From: an uncultured Duncaniella sp.
GTDB taxonomy: Bacteria; Bacteroidota; Bacteroidia; Bacteroidales; Muribaculaceae
Direction: 5' to 3'
Assembly: GCA_910578515.1 (NCBI GenBank)
Contig: CAJTQR010000001.1
Coordinates: 944,592 to 965,336, forward strand
DNA length: 20,745 nt
The stretch's first letter is position 1. Every line of letters begins with the position of its first letter. This document shows positions 14,241-20,745 of this stretch, one piece after another. The notes under the pieces are model-generated. The model saw nothing but the letters and a program-made list of their open reading frames with translations, had not been told where the DNA came from and ran no database searches. Position numbers and translations under genes: made by a program.

Positions 14241-15044
14241 ATGGTAAATAAGATTCTAATTGTAGTGGTTCTATATAATCAACGAATAGAAGATTGTAAG
14301 ACATACCAAACTTTTTTCCATGCTCCTGGTCTGGATGTTTTTATTTTTGACAATTCGTATGAAAGTCACATGAGGGGAGAGGAACTACCCAAGGGATGGT
14401 GTTATCGTCATGATTCATCTAATCCCGGGTTAAGCCACGCTTATAATGAAGCTGCTAGATATGCTCAAGAGAAGGGATACGAATGGGTGCTTCTTTGTGA
14501 TCAAGATACAAATTTTGCAAATGGAATTATTGAGAATTATCGCCAAGCGATGATTGATTATCCGGATATACCATTAATTGTTCCTGTTATTGAGTGCAAT
14601 AATGGAATAATGTCTCCTCATAAACTCCCATTCGTAAAACCAATAGAACTGCACGGACAAATACTGGATTTACATAAGTACATGCCCATCAATAGTGGGA
14701 TGGCCGTTAGGCTTAAGGAATTTTTTGATGTGGGTGGTTATAAGGATTCTGTATTCTTGGATTATAGTGATTTCGATTTTATAAGACGGTTCCGTAGAAA
14801 GTATCCCTATTTATATGTAATGAATGTTACTTGCAAACAAGACTTTTCAAACGATACGAATACCTCACAACAGAAACTTAACAGATTCAAACTCTTTTGT
14901 AAGAGTTTGAAAGCCTGTGACAAGCCATCATTCAAGGATAAAATCTACTATTCTTATATTATTAATAAGAGGATGTTCTCTCTGATGCTTTCTGAAAAAT
15001 CGTTTAAACCGCTATTAATAAACTTTAAATATTATGTACTATGA
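14241..15044 (+). CDS. Family 2 glycosyltransferase, rhamnosyltransferase-like
   Basis: A 267-residue inverting glycosyltransferase with a GT-A fold. The first strand and loop are KILIVVVLYNQ (4-14); NPGLSHAYNEA (61-71) is the form seen in rhamnosyltransferases of the RfbF/WbbL group; and LLCDQD (84-89) supplies the metal-binding DxD-type motif. FDVGGYKDSVFLDYSDFDFIRR further on is the usual acceptor-base region. There is no membrane helix. A dTDP-L-rhamnose donor is suggested by the sequence resemblance and by rmlA and rmlC in the same operon, but is not proved. Its stop overlaps the following GT2 start by 4 bases. Confidence 0.84.
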   Translation: MVNKILIVVVLYNQRIEDCKTYQTFFHAPGLDVFIFDNSYESHMRGEELPKGWCYRHDSSNPGLSHAYNEAARYAQEKGYEWVLLCDQDTNFANGIIENYRQAMIDYPDIPLIVPVIECNNGIMSPHKLPFVKPIELHGQILDLHKYMPINSGMAVRLKEFFDVGGYKDSVFLDYSDFDFIRRFRRKYPYLYVMNVTCKQDFSNDTNTSQQKLNRFKLFCKSLKACDKPSFKDKIYYSYIINKRMFSLMLSEKSFKPLLINFKYYVL

Positions 15045-15814
15045 TCTCAGTCTGTATGGCAGCACTTAATGGTGAAAAATACATAAAAGCACAGATTGAT
15101 TCTATCATTTCTCAATTGACTGCTGAGGATGAAATTATTGTGGTGGATTCGAATTCAATGGATAATACTGTCCAAATTCTCGAATCGTACAATGATAATC
15201 GGATAAAGATTCTTCATTTCGACAATTCAAATATAGGGGGAGGCGAATTTAAAACTGTAAATAGAATCAGAGCTGCTTTTCTTTTGGCAATATCAAATGC
15301 CAAAGGTGATACACTCTATCTTTCTGATCAGGATGATATTTGGCTTCCTCAAAAGGTTAAGGTTTGCGAGGAACATCTCAAAAGATTTGAAGTAATCTGT
15401 CATGATTGTGAGATAATAGATAACGATTTGGTCAGACATGGTATATTCAAAAGGGAGAAGGTTGGCTACTTGCAAAACTTTATAAATCCGCCATTCCATG
15501 GATGCTGTGTCGCATTCACAAGAAAAGTTGCAGATGAATTACTCTTTAGCTTACACCGATTAAATAACATAGAAATTGCCCATGACCATTTAGTCGGTTT
15601 TACCTCGATGATATTCAATGGGAAAAAGAGTATCGGAATTATTCATGAATCTCTTCTTTTATACAGACGTCACGGGGCGAATGCATCTCCAACTATGGGT
15701 AAAAGTCCTAATTCTTTAAGATTTAAGTTTACTTACCGACTGAATGACCTTAAGTGCTATTATTTACTCTGGAAAGCTAAAAAAGCTATCATAAAACTAA
15801 AAAATAAAGTTTAA
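15041..15814 (+). CDS. Family 2 glycosyltransferase with SDQDD motif
   Basis: A 257-residue GT-A glycosyltransferase. ISVCMAALNGEKYIKAQIDSI (2-22) is the classic GT2 opening, DEIIVVDSNSMDNT (30-43) is the donor-binding loop with the less usual DSNSMDNT in place of DDGSTDNT, and LSDQDDIWLPQKV (94-106) is the metal-binding motif typical of WapR/WbbL-like alpha-1,3-rhamnosyl- or related transferases in Bacteroidales. HDHLVGFTSM later carries the catalytic acidic region. It is coupled to the upstream GT2 by an ATGA overlap and followed 2 bases later by a GT4 gene. The donor is not determined; dTDP-rhamnose or UDP-hexose are both possible. Confidence 0.85.
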   Translation: MISVCMAALNGEKYIKAQIDSIISQLTAEDEIIVVDSNSMDNTVQILESYNDNRIKILHFDNSNIGGGEFKTVNRIRAAFLLAISNAKGDTLYLSDQDDIWLPQKVKVCEEHLKRFEVICHDCEIIDNDLVRHGIFKREKVGYLQNFINPPFHGCCVAFTRKVADELLFSLHRLNNIEIAHDHLVGFTSMIFNGKKSIGIIHESLLLYRRHGANASPTMGKSPNSLRFKFTYRLNDLKCYYLLWKAKKAIIKLKNKV

Positions 15815-15816
15815 AT

Positions 15817-16926
15817 ATGAAGATTCTCCAACTCGGAAAGTTTTATCCTATTCAAGGAGGAGTTGAAAAGGTTATGTATGATTTGACCATTGGGCTGTCT
15901 AGAACATATCAGGACGTTTGGTGCGATATGATGTGCGTAGCAGCTACCCCTCGAGAATTCAAACAAGTTTTGAATGATAGATCCAATCTCTATTCATGCC
16001 GACTAAACAAGAAGTTGTTCAGTACAATGCTTTCTGTTGATTTAGTAAACAAATTGAGACAATATTGCAAAGAATATGACATTATTCATATTCATCACCC
16101 GGATCCTATGGCAACTTTGGCTTTAATACTTTCAGGATATAAAGGGAAGGTAGTCCTCCATTGGCATAGTGATATCCTTAAACAAAAGTTGCTTCTGAAA
16201 TTCTATAGACCACTCCAAACATGGTTGATAAATAGAGCGGACGTGATAATTGGTACTACTCCTAAATATTTGGCGGAATCACCTCACCTTCTACAGTTTA
16301 ATAAGAGGAAATACGCTCTCCCCATTGGAATTGAGCGAATTGAAAAGAAAGGGGCAGAGAAAATTAAATCGGTTTATCCCGGGAAAAAAATTATATTCAC
16401 CCTTGGACGTCTCGTTGAATACAAGGGATATAAATACCTTATTCAGGCAGCCAAATATCTGCCAAAGGAGTGCGTAATATTGATAGGAGGCTCAGGACCA
16501 TTGAGAGATGAGCTTCAATCCTTAATTGATGACAATAATCTAACAGACAAGGTTAAATTGTTAGGCCGTATTTCAGACGAAGATCTACCCTCGTATTACA
16601 GTGCATGTGATCTTTTTGCTTTAAGTTCAATATGGAAAACCGAGGCCTTTGCCATTGTGCAGATTGAAGCAATGTCATGTGGAAAACCGATAGTAGCTAC
16701 AAAAATTCCGGAATCCGGTGTGAGTTGGGTAAACAAACATGGGGTCTCCGGCCTAAATGTCGAGCCAGAGAATTCTAAGGAGTTGGCAAATGCAATAAAC
16801 GAAATACTCTCATCTTCTGAATTATATCAAAAGTACTCCGATGGTGCTCTGAACCGATTTGAAAATAATTTCACAATTTCAAGTATGATTGAAAGTTGTC
16901 GCAAAATCTATGATTCGATAATTTAA
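15817..16926 (+). CDS. Family 4 glycosyltransferase (GT-B fold)
   Basis: A 369-residue retaining glycosyltransferase. The N-terminal domain opens MKILQLGKFYPIQGGVEKVMYDL with the family glycine loop at GGVE (14-17). IIHIHHPDP (89-97) is the conserved end of the fourth strand. The donor domain begins at KIIFTLGRLVEYKGYKYLI, contains the IGGSGPLRDEL element (223-233), and carries the EX7E pair E276-E284 in EAFAIVQIEAMSCGKPIVAT. It is cytoplasmic. The spacing of 2 bases from the previous gene shows that it is part of the same transcript. It is the last gene of the AT-rich cassette; the following epimerase is visibly richer in GC. Donor and linkage are unknown. Confidence 0.89.
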   Translation: MKILQLGKFYPIQGGVEKVMYDLTIGLSRTYQDVWCDMMCVAATPREFKQVLNDRSNLYSCRLNKKLFSTMLSVDLVNKLRQYCKEYDIIHIHHPDPMATLALILSGYKGKVVLHWHSDILKQKLLLKFYRPLQTWLINRADVIIGTTPKYLAESPHLLQFNKRKYALPIGIERIEKKGAEKIKSVYPGKKIIFTLGRLVEYKGYKYLIQAAKYLPKECVILIGGSGPLRDELQSLIDDNNLTDKVKLLGRISDEDLPSYYSACDLFALSSIWKTEAFAIVQIEAMSCGKPIVATKIPESGVSWVNKHGVSGLNVEPENSKELANAINEILSSSELYQKYSDGALNRFENNFTISSMIESCRKIYDSII

Positions 16927-16939
16927 ATAATCCCGACAT

Positions 16940-17935
16940 ATGAAAATAGCAATGATTGGTGCCAGCGGGTTCGTTGGCACAAGGCTTCTTGACCTTTTAC
17001 GTGAGGACAAAAATAAATATGAGTGTAAAAATATTGACCTATTGCCAAGCCATTTCTTCAATGACATAACTGTTATCGGTGATGTGCGCGAGCAGGAACA
17101 GATGGACCGCGAACTGAAGGGCGCGGATGTGGTTATACTCCTTGCCGCACAGCACCGTGATGATGTGTCTCCCGTCTCGCTTTATTACGACACAAATGTC
17201 GGTGGCATGGAGGTAACTCTCCGGGCGATGGAAAAGAACGGAATCAAGCGCATCATTTTCTTTTCTTCAGTAGCAGTCTATGGTCTCAACAAGAAGAACC
17301 CTGACGAGAATCATCCTGCAGACCCGTTCAATCATTATGGCAAGTCGAAATGGCAGGCAGAACAAGTGCTTCAGCTCTGGTATAAGTCTCACCCCGATTG
17401 GAATATCGACATAATCCGTCCGACTGTGATTTTTGGAGAGCGTAATCGCGGAAATGTCTATAATTTGCTCAAACAGATTTCATCAGGTAAATTCCTAATG
17501 GTCGGGAAGGGTGAGAACAAGAAATCTATGGCGTATGTGGGCAATATCGTGGCTTTCGTGAAGTTCATGATTGATAATGTGACAAAGGGTTACAATGTGT
17601 TCAACTATATCGACAAGCCTGACAACAACATGAACCAGCTCGTGGCTCATGTCTCGAAGGTACTCAAAAAGCATATACCCGCTACTCATTTCCCTTATTG
17701 GCTCGGCATGATGGGCGGCTATTGTTTCGACGTGTTGGCAAAGATTACAGGCAAGAAACTTACAGTAAGCTCTGTGCGTGTCAAGAAATTCTGTGCCACG
17801 ACAGAGTTTGATGCTAAGAAAGCCCACTCATCCGGATTCAAAGCTCCATTCACCCTTGACGAGGGTCTCGCCCGTACCCTCGAATTCGAGTTCGTCCATC
17901 CTCGCACGGACGACATCCAATTTATAAGCGAATAA
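16940..17935 (+). CDS. NAD(P)-dependent nucleotide-sugar epimerase, dehydratase or reductase (extended SDR)
   Basis: A 331-residue extended short-chain dehydrogenase/reductase. The cofactor-binding motif GASGFVG is at 7-13, the catalytic Ser region is FFSSVAVYG (107-115), and the YxxxK pair is Y133-K137 in HYGKSK. KKSMAYVGNIVAFVKFMI resembles the conserved segment of WbpV/WcfK-type 4-ketoreductases, which finish UDP-QuiNAc or UDP-FucNAc synthesis, so reduction of a 4-keto sugar is the favoured role. C4-epimerisation is a fair alternative. It sits 13 bases after the GT4 gene and 5 bases before the sugar dehydrogenase. Composition is closer to the operon ends than to the AT-rich middle. Confidence 0.78.
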   Translation: MKIAMIGASGFVGTRLLDLLREDKNKYECKNIDLLPSHFFNDITVIGDVREQEQMDRELKGADVVILLAAQHRDDVSPVSLYYDTNVGGMEVTLRAMEKNGIKRIIFFSSVAVYGLNKKNPDENHPADPFNHYGKSKWQAEQVLQLWYKSHPDWNIDIIRPTVIFGERNRGNVYNLLKQISSGKFLMVGKGENKKSMAYVGNIVAFVKFMIDNVTKGYNVFNYIDKPDNNMNQLVAHVSKVLKKHIPATHFPYWLGMMGGYCFDVLAKITGKKLTVSSVRVKKFCATTEFDAKKAHSSGFKAPFTLDEGLARTLEFEFVHPRTDDIQFISE

Positions 17936-17940
17936 TTTTT

Positions 17941-19251
17941 ATGAATAATTTTAACATCGCCGTAGCCGGCACCGGATATGTGGGACTGAGCATCGCCACA
18001 CTCCTGGCGCAGCACAATCATGTGACAGCCGTGGATGTCATAGTGGAGAAAGTGGACAAAATCAACCGCCGCATCTCACCCATCCAGGATGATTACATAG
18101 AGAGATACCTTGCGGAGAAGCAGCTCGACCTCACCGCGACACTCGACGGAGCCGCCGCATATCGCGACGCCGATTTCGTGGTCATAGCGGCGCCCACGAA
18201 CTATGACCCGCAGACAAACCATTTCGACACCCACCACATCGAGGATGTCATAGACCTGGTCCTGAGTGTGAACCCTGAGGCTGTGATGGTCATAAAGTCG
18301 ACCATCCCCGTAGGCTACTGCCGCAGTCTCTACATGCGCTACGCCGCCCGCGGTGTCAGACGGTTCAACCTGCTGTTCTTCCCCGAGTTTCTCCGCGAGA
18401 GCAAGGCGCTGTATGACAACCTGTACCCCTCGCGAATCATCGCCGGGATTCCAAAGGTAATTGAAGGGGAGAGATTCAGACCTGAGAACGATGCCATACT
18501 AGCCGTATGTGACATTCCCAGGCTCGAAGAGGCAGCCCGGACATTCGCCGCCCTTCTGCAGCAGGGCGCCCTCAAGCCCGACATCGACACGCTCTACATG
18601 GGGATGAAGGAGGCAGAGGCCGTGAAGCTATTCTCCAACACCTACCTCGCCCTGCGCGTGAGCTATTTCAATGAGCTCGACACATACGCGGAGGTAAAGG
18701 GGCTTGACGCACAGGCTATCATAGACGGTGTCGGACTTGACCCGCGCATCGGTACCCACTACAACAACCCGTCGTTCGGCTACGGAGGCTACTGTCTGCC
18801 GAAGGATACCAAACAGCTCCTCGCCAACTATGCCGAGGTGCCACAGAACATGATGACAGCGATAGTCGAGAGCAACCGTACCCGCAAGGATTTCATCGCT
18901 GACCAGGTGCTGAGGATGGCGGGATACTACACCGCCAACAGCCAGTATGACACCGCTGCGGAACAGCCGTGCACGGTCGGGGTGTACCGTCTGACCATGA
19001 AATCGAACTCCGACAACTTCCGTCAGTCATCCATCCAGGGTGTCATGAAGCGCATCAAGGCTAAAGGCGCGCAGGTCATAATCTACGAGCCGACACTCGC
19101 TGACGGTGCCACTTTCTTCGGAAGCCTCGTGGTCAACAACCTCCGGAGGTTCAAGGAGCTCTCCCGCGCCATCATCGCAAACCGTTACGACACCGTCCTC
19201 GACGATGTAAGACATAAAGTATACACCCGCGACATATTTCAGCGGGACTGA
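17941..19251 (+). CDS. ugd: Nucleotide-sugar 6-dehydrogenase, UDP-glucose dehydrogenase type
   Basis: A 436-residue enzyme of the UDP-glucose/GDP-mannose dehydrogenase family, which oxidises C6 of the sugar twice with NAD to give the uronic acid. The Rossmann motif is AGTGYVGLS (9-17). IKSTIPVGYC (118-127) and FFPEFLRESKAL (146-157) are standard substrate and cofactor loops. EAVKLFSNTYLALRVSYFNEL (226-246) holds the conserved Lys and Asn, and the catalytic cysteine is C285 in FGYGGYCLPKD. The C-terminal third is the usual UDP-binding domain. UDP-glucose to UDP-glucuronate is the most likely reaction because of the sequence type; UDP-HexNAc dehydrogenases are related. The gene is markedly GC-rich compared with the glycosyltransferases upstream. 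Confidence 0.88.
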   Translation: MNNFNIAVAGTGYVGLSIATLLAQHNHVTAVDVIVEKVDKINRRISPIQDDYIERYLAEKQLDLTATLDGAAAYRDADFVVIAAPTNYDPQTNHFDTHHIEDVIDLVLSVNPEAVMVIKSTIPVGYCRSLYMRYAARGVRRFNLLFFPEFLRESKALYDNLYPSRIIAGIPKVIEGERFRPENDAILAVCDIPRLEEAARTFAALLQQGALKPDIDTLYMGMKEAEAVKLFSNTYLALRVSYFNELDTYAEVKGLDAQAIIDGVGLDPRIGTHYNNPSFGYGGYCLPKDTKQLLANYAEVPQNMMTAIVESNRTRKDFIADQVLRMAGYYTANSQYDTAAEQPCTVGVYRLTMKSNSDNFRQSSIQGVMKRIKAKGAQVIIYEPTLADGATFFGSLVVNNLRRFKELSRAIIANRYDTVLDDVRHKVYTRDIFQRD

Positions 19252-19287
19252 AACAGACTGGAAACAATCATCAGATAGAATTAAAAT

Positions 19288-20193
19288 ATGAAAGGAATTG
19301 TACTTGCCGGTGGGTCCGGCACTCGTTTGTATCCGATTACCAAGGGGGTCTCGAAGCAGATGCTTCCGATTTACGACAAGCCCATGGTCTATTATCCGAT
19401 TTCCACGCTGATGCTGGCCGGAATCCGTGATATTCTCATCATTTCGACTCCCAATGACCTGCCCGGTTTCAAGCGTCTGCTTGGTGATGGCAGTGACTAT
19501 GGTGTGAAGTTCACATATGCAGAGCAGCCCTCGCCCGACGGTCTCGCTCAGGCGTTCATCATCGGCAGGGAGTTCATCGGCGATGACTCGGCATGTCTTG
19601 TGCTTGGCGACAACATCTTTCATGGCGCAGGTTTCTCGGGCGTGCTGAAAAGCTCGGTCGAGGCGGCCGAGAAGGATGGCAAGGCTACCGTTTTCGGCTA
19701 CTGGGTTGATGACCCTGAGCGTTACGGTGTGGCTGAGTTTGACAAGGATGGCAACTGTCTCTCAATCGAGGAGAAACCCGAGCATCCGAAGTCAAATTAT
19801 GCTGTGGTCGGTCTCTATTTCTACCCCAACAAGGTGGTTGACGTGGCTGCACACATCAAGCCATCGGCGCGTGGCGAACTGGAAATCACAACTGTAAACC
19901 AGGAATTCCTGAAGGATGGCGAACTGAAAGTACAGACTCTTCCCCGTGGGTTCGCATGGCTCGACACAGGCACACACGACTCTCTCGCCGAGGCTTCCAT
20001 TTATGTCGAGGTGCTCGAGAAGCGTCAGGGTCTGAAAATAGCCTGCCTCGAGGGCATCGCCTACCGTCAGGGATGGATTTCGAAGGAGAAAATGATTGAA
20101 CTCGCCCAGCCGATGCTCAAGAACCAGTATGGTCAGTACCTGCTGAAGGTCGTCGAGGAGATGGACAGGACCGGTAACAAAAACCTCGATTGA
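19288..20193 (+). CDS. rmlA: Glucose-1-phosphate thymidylyltransferase
   Basis: A 301-residue enzyme that joins dTTP and glucose 1-phosphate to dTDP-glucose, the first step of dTDP-L-rhamnose synthesis and of other dTDP-6-deoxysugars. The nucleotidyltransferase signature GGSGTRLYP is at 8-16, followed by SKQMLPIYDKPMVYYP. QPSPDGLAQAF (80-90) and the metal-binding LGDN (106-109) are exactly as in the family, and EEKP and FAWLDTGTHDSL lie in their usual places. Length is full. Four bases separate its stop from the rmlC start, and the pair is typical of dTDP-sugar clusters. In this operon it would also feed the VioA-like aminotransferase through RmlB, which is not in the window. Confidence 0.95.
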   Translation: MKGIVLAGGSGTRLYPITKGVSKQMLPIYDKPMVYYPISTLMLAGIRDILIISTPNDLPGFKRLLGDGSDYGVKFTYAEQPSPDGLAQAFIIGREFIGDDSACLVLGDNIFHGAGFSGVLKSSVEAAEKDGKATVFGYWVDDPERYGVAEFDKDGNCLSIEEKPEHPKSNYAVVGLYFYPNKVVDVAAHIKPSARGELEITTVNQEFLKDGELKVQTLPRGFAWLDTGTHDSLAEASIYVEVLEKRQGLKIACLEGIAYRQGWISKEKMIELAQPMLKNQYGQYLLKVVEEMDRTGNKNLD

Positions 20194-20197
20194 TATT

Positions 20198-20745
20198 ATG
20201 GAAGTAATCAAGACTGATATTGAGGGTGTGGTCATCATCAAGCCGCGGGTGTTCACTGATGCACGCGGGTATTTCTTCGAGAGCTACTCCAAGCGGGAGT
20301 TTGACGAGAAGGTCCGTCCCGTTGATTTCGTGCAGGACAATGAATCATGTTCAACCAAAGGCGTTATGCGCGGACTGCATTTCCAGCGTCCGCCGTTCAC
20401 TCAATCCAAACTCGTGCGCTGCGTCAAAGGTGCGGTACTCGACGTAGCTGTCGACATCCGCAAAGGCTCCCCGACATACGGCAGACATGTGGCGGTTGAG
20501 CTGACAGAGGACAACCATCTGCAGTTCTTCGTGCCACGGGGATTCGCCCACGGATTCGCTGTGCTTTCGGACGTGGCTGTGTTCCAGTACAAATGCGACG
20601 AATTCTACCATCCCGAAGCCGACGGCGGTATCTCAATCCTCGACAGCTCGCTCGGCATTGACTGGCATATTGACCCTTCGGACGCAATCCTATCGGAAAA
20701 GGACACCAGGCATGCACTGCTCAAAGATTTCGACTCACCGTTTGA
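20198..20745 (+). CDS. rmlC: dTDP-4-dehydrorhamnose 3,5-epimerase (3' end cut off by the window)
   Basis: The frame is open from the ATG at 20198 to the window end, 182 complete codons and no stop; RmlC is usually about 180-190 residues, so only a few are missing. The enzyme epimerises dTDP-4-keto-6-deoxyglucose at C3 and C5 to the L-rhamnose precursor. Visible family features are DARGYFFESYS (21-31), MRGLHFQ with the catalytic H61, GAVLDVAVDIRKGSPTYG (78-95), VPRGFAHGFAVLSD (112-125) and the catalytic-type Y131 in QYKCDEFY. It is a soluble cupin-fold dimer. It follows rmlA by 4 bases; rmlD and rmlB would be expected beyond the window. Confidence 0.94.
   Translation, partial: MEVIKTDIEGVVIIKPRVFTDARGYFFESYSKREFDEKVRPVDFVQDNESCSTKGVMRGLHFQRPPFTQSKLVRCVKGAVLDVAVDIRKGSPTYGRHVAVELTEDNHLQFFVPRGFAHGFAVLSDVAVFQYKCDEFYHPEADGGISILDSSLGIDWHIDPSDAILSEKDTRHALLKDFDSPF

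Noticed and set aside
19027..19623. 198-residue minus-strand ORF across the dehydrogenase and rmlA genes
   Set aside because: It lies antisense to two genes with intact catalytic motifs and has no recognisable domain; long antisense frames are common in GC-rich coding DNA.
19792..20256. 154-residue minus-strand ORF over rmlA and rmlC
   Set aside because: Antisense to clear, motif-bearing genes and without protein-family features.
1..20745. CRISPR arrays, tRNA or rRNA genes, insertion sequences, transposases or a recombinase gene
   Set aside because: Looked for on both strands and none seen; all sizeable open frames are accounted for by the genes listed or are shadows of them.

Overview
The window looks like a capsular or O-type polysaccharide locus from the order Bacteroidales. 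Four things point there: an UpxY-type NusG-like antiterminator at the head of a long one-way operon, promoters of the Bacteroidetes form (TTTG, about 20 bases, TAnnTTTG), start sites without obvious Shine-Dalgarno sequences, and periplasmic aspartyl-protease and YjbR-like neighbours. The moderately GC-rich flanking genes would fit Bacteroides or a Muribaculaceae genome, but the genus cannot be fixed from sequence alone.

Layout. Positions 1-87 hold the possible tail of an unidentified gene. Positions 88-545 contain no intact gene but do hold a good promoter match (211-242) and coding-like debris. An HD-domain hydrolase (546-1178) and a YjbR/MmcQ-like protein (1229-1579) follow. A secreted protein with two aspartyl-protease motifs is encoded convergently on the minus strand (1582-3066). 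The divergent gap 3067-3428 contains the most interesting structure: two 18-base inverted repeats (3122-3139 and 3381-3398) enclosing 241 bases with an exact-consensus promoter (3199-3230). As assembled, this promoter points away from the polysaccharide operon and towards the protease gene. This is the architecture of a phase-variable invertible promoter.

The plus-strand operon starts at 3429 and runs off the end of the window. Its order is: UpxY-like antiterminator; an unrecognised 460-residue helical protein where UpxZ might be expected; a Wzx-type flippase; a VioA-like sugar aminotransferase; a hexapeptide acyltransferase; a GT56-like transferase; an unexplained pair (a two-helix membrane protein with a GAF-like domain, and a 133-residue protein); an EpsG-like Wzy polymerase; GT4; a second acyltransferase; two GT2 enzymes; a second GT4; an extended SDR; a nucleotide-sugar (UDP-glucose type) 6-dehydrogenase; RmlA; and an RmlC cut off by the window end. 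I found no good promoter or terminator inside the operon, so the invertible promoter may control all of it.

How it may work together. RmlA and an RmlB outside the window would supply dTDP-4-keto-6-deoxyglucose. The aminotransferase and acyltransferase would turn this into a dTDP-4-acylamino-4,6-dideoxyhexose, which the GT56-like enzyme would transfer. RmlC begins the branch to dTDP-L-rhamnose, and the dehydrogenase would give a uronic acid. The transferases assemble a lipid-linked repeat, the flippase exports it and the Wzy polymerises it. From about 8.65 to 16.93 kb the DNA is visibly AT-richer than the housekeeping-like sugar-nucleotide genes on both sides, which suggests an exchangeable serotype cassette. 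No priming sugar-phosphate transferase, export protein, RmlB/RmlD or recombinase lies in the window.
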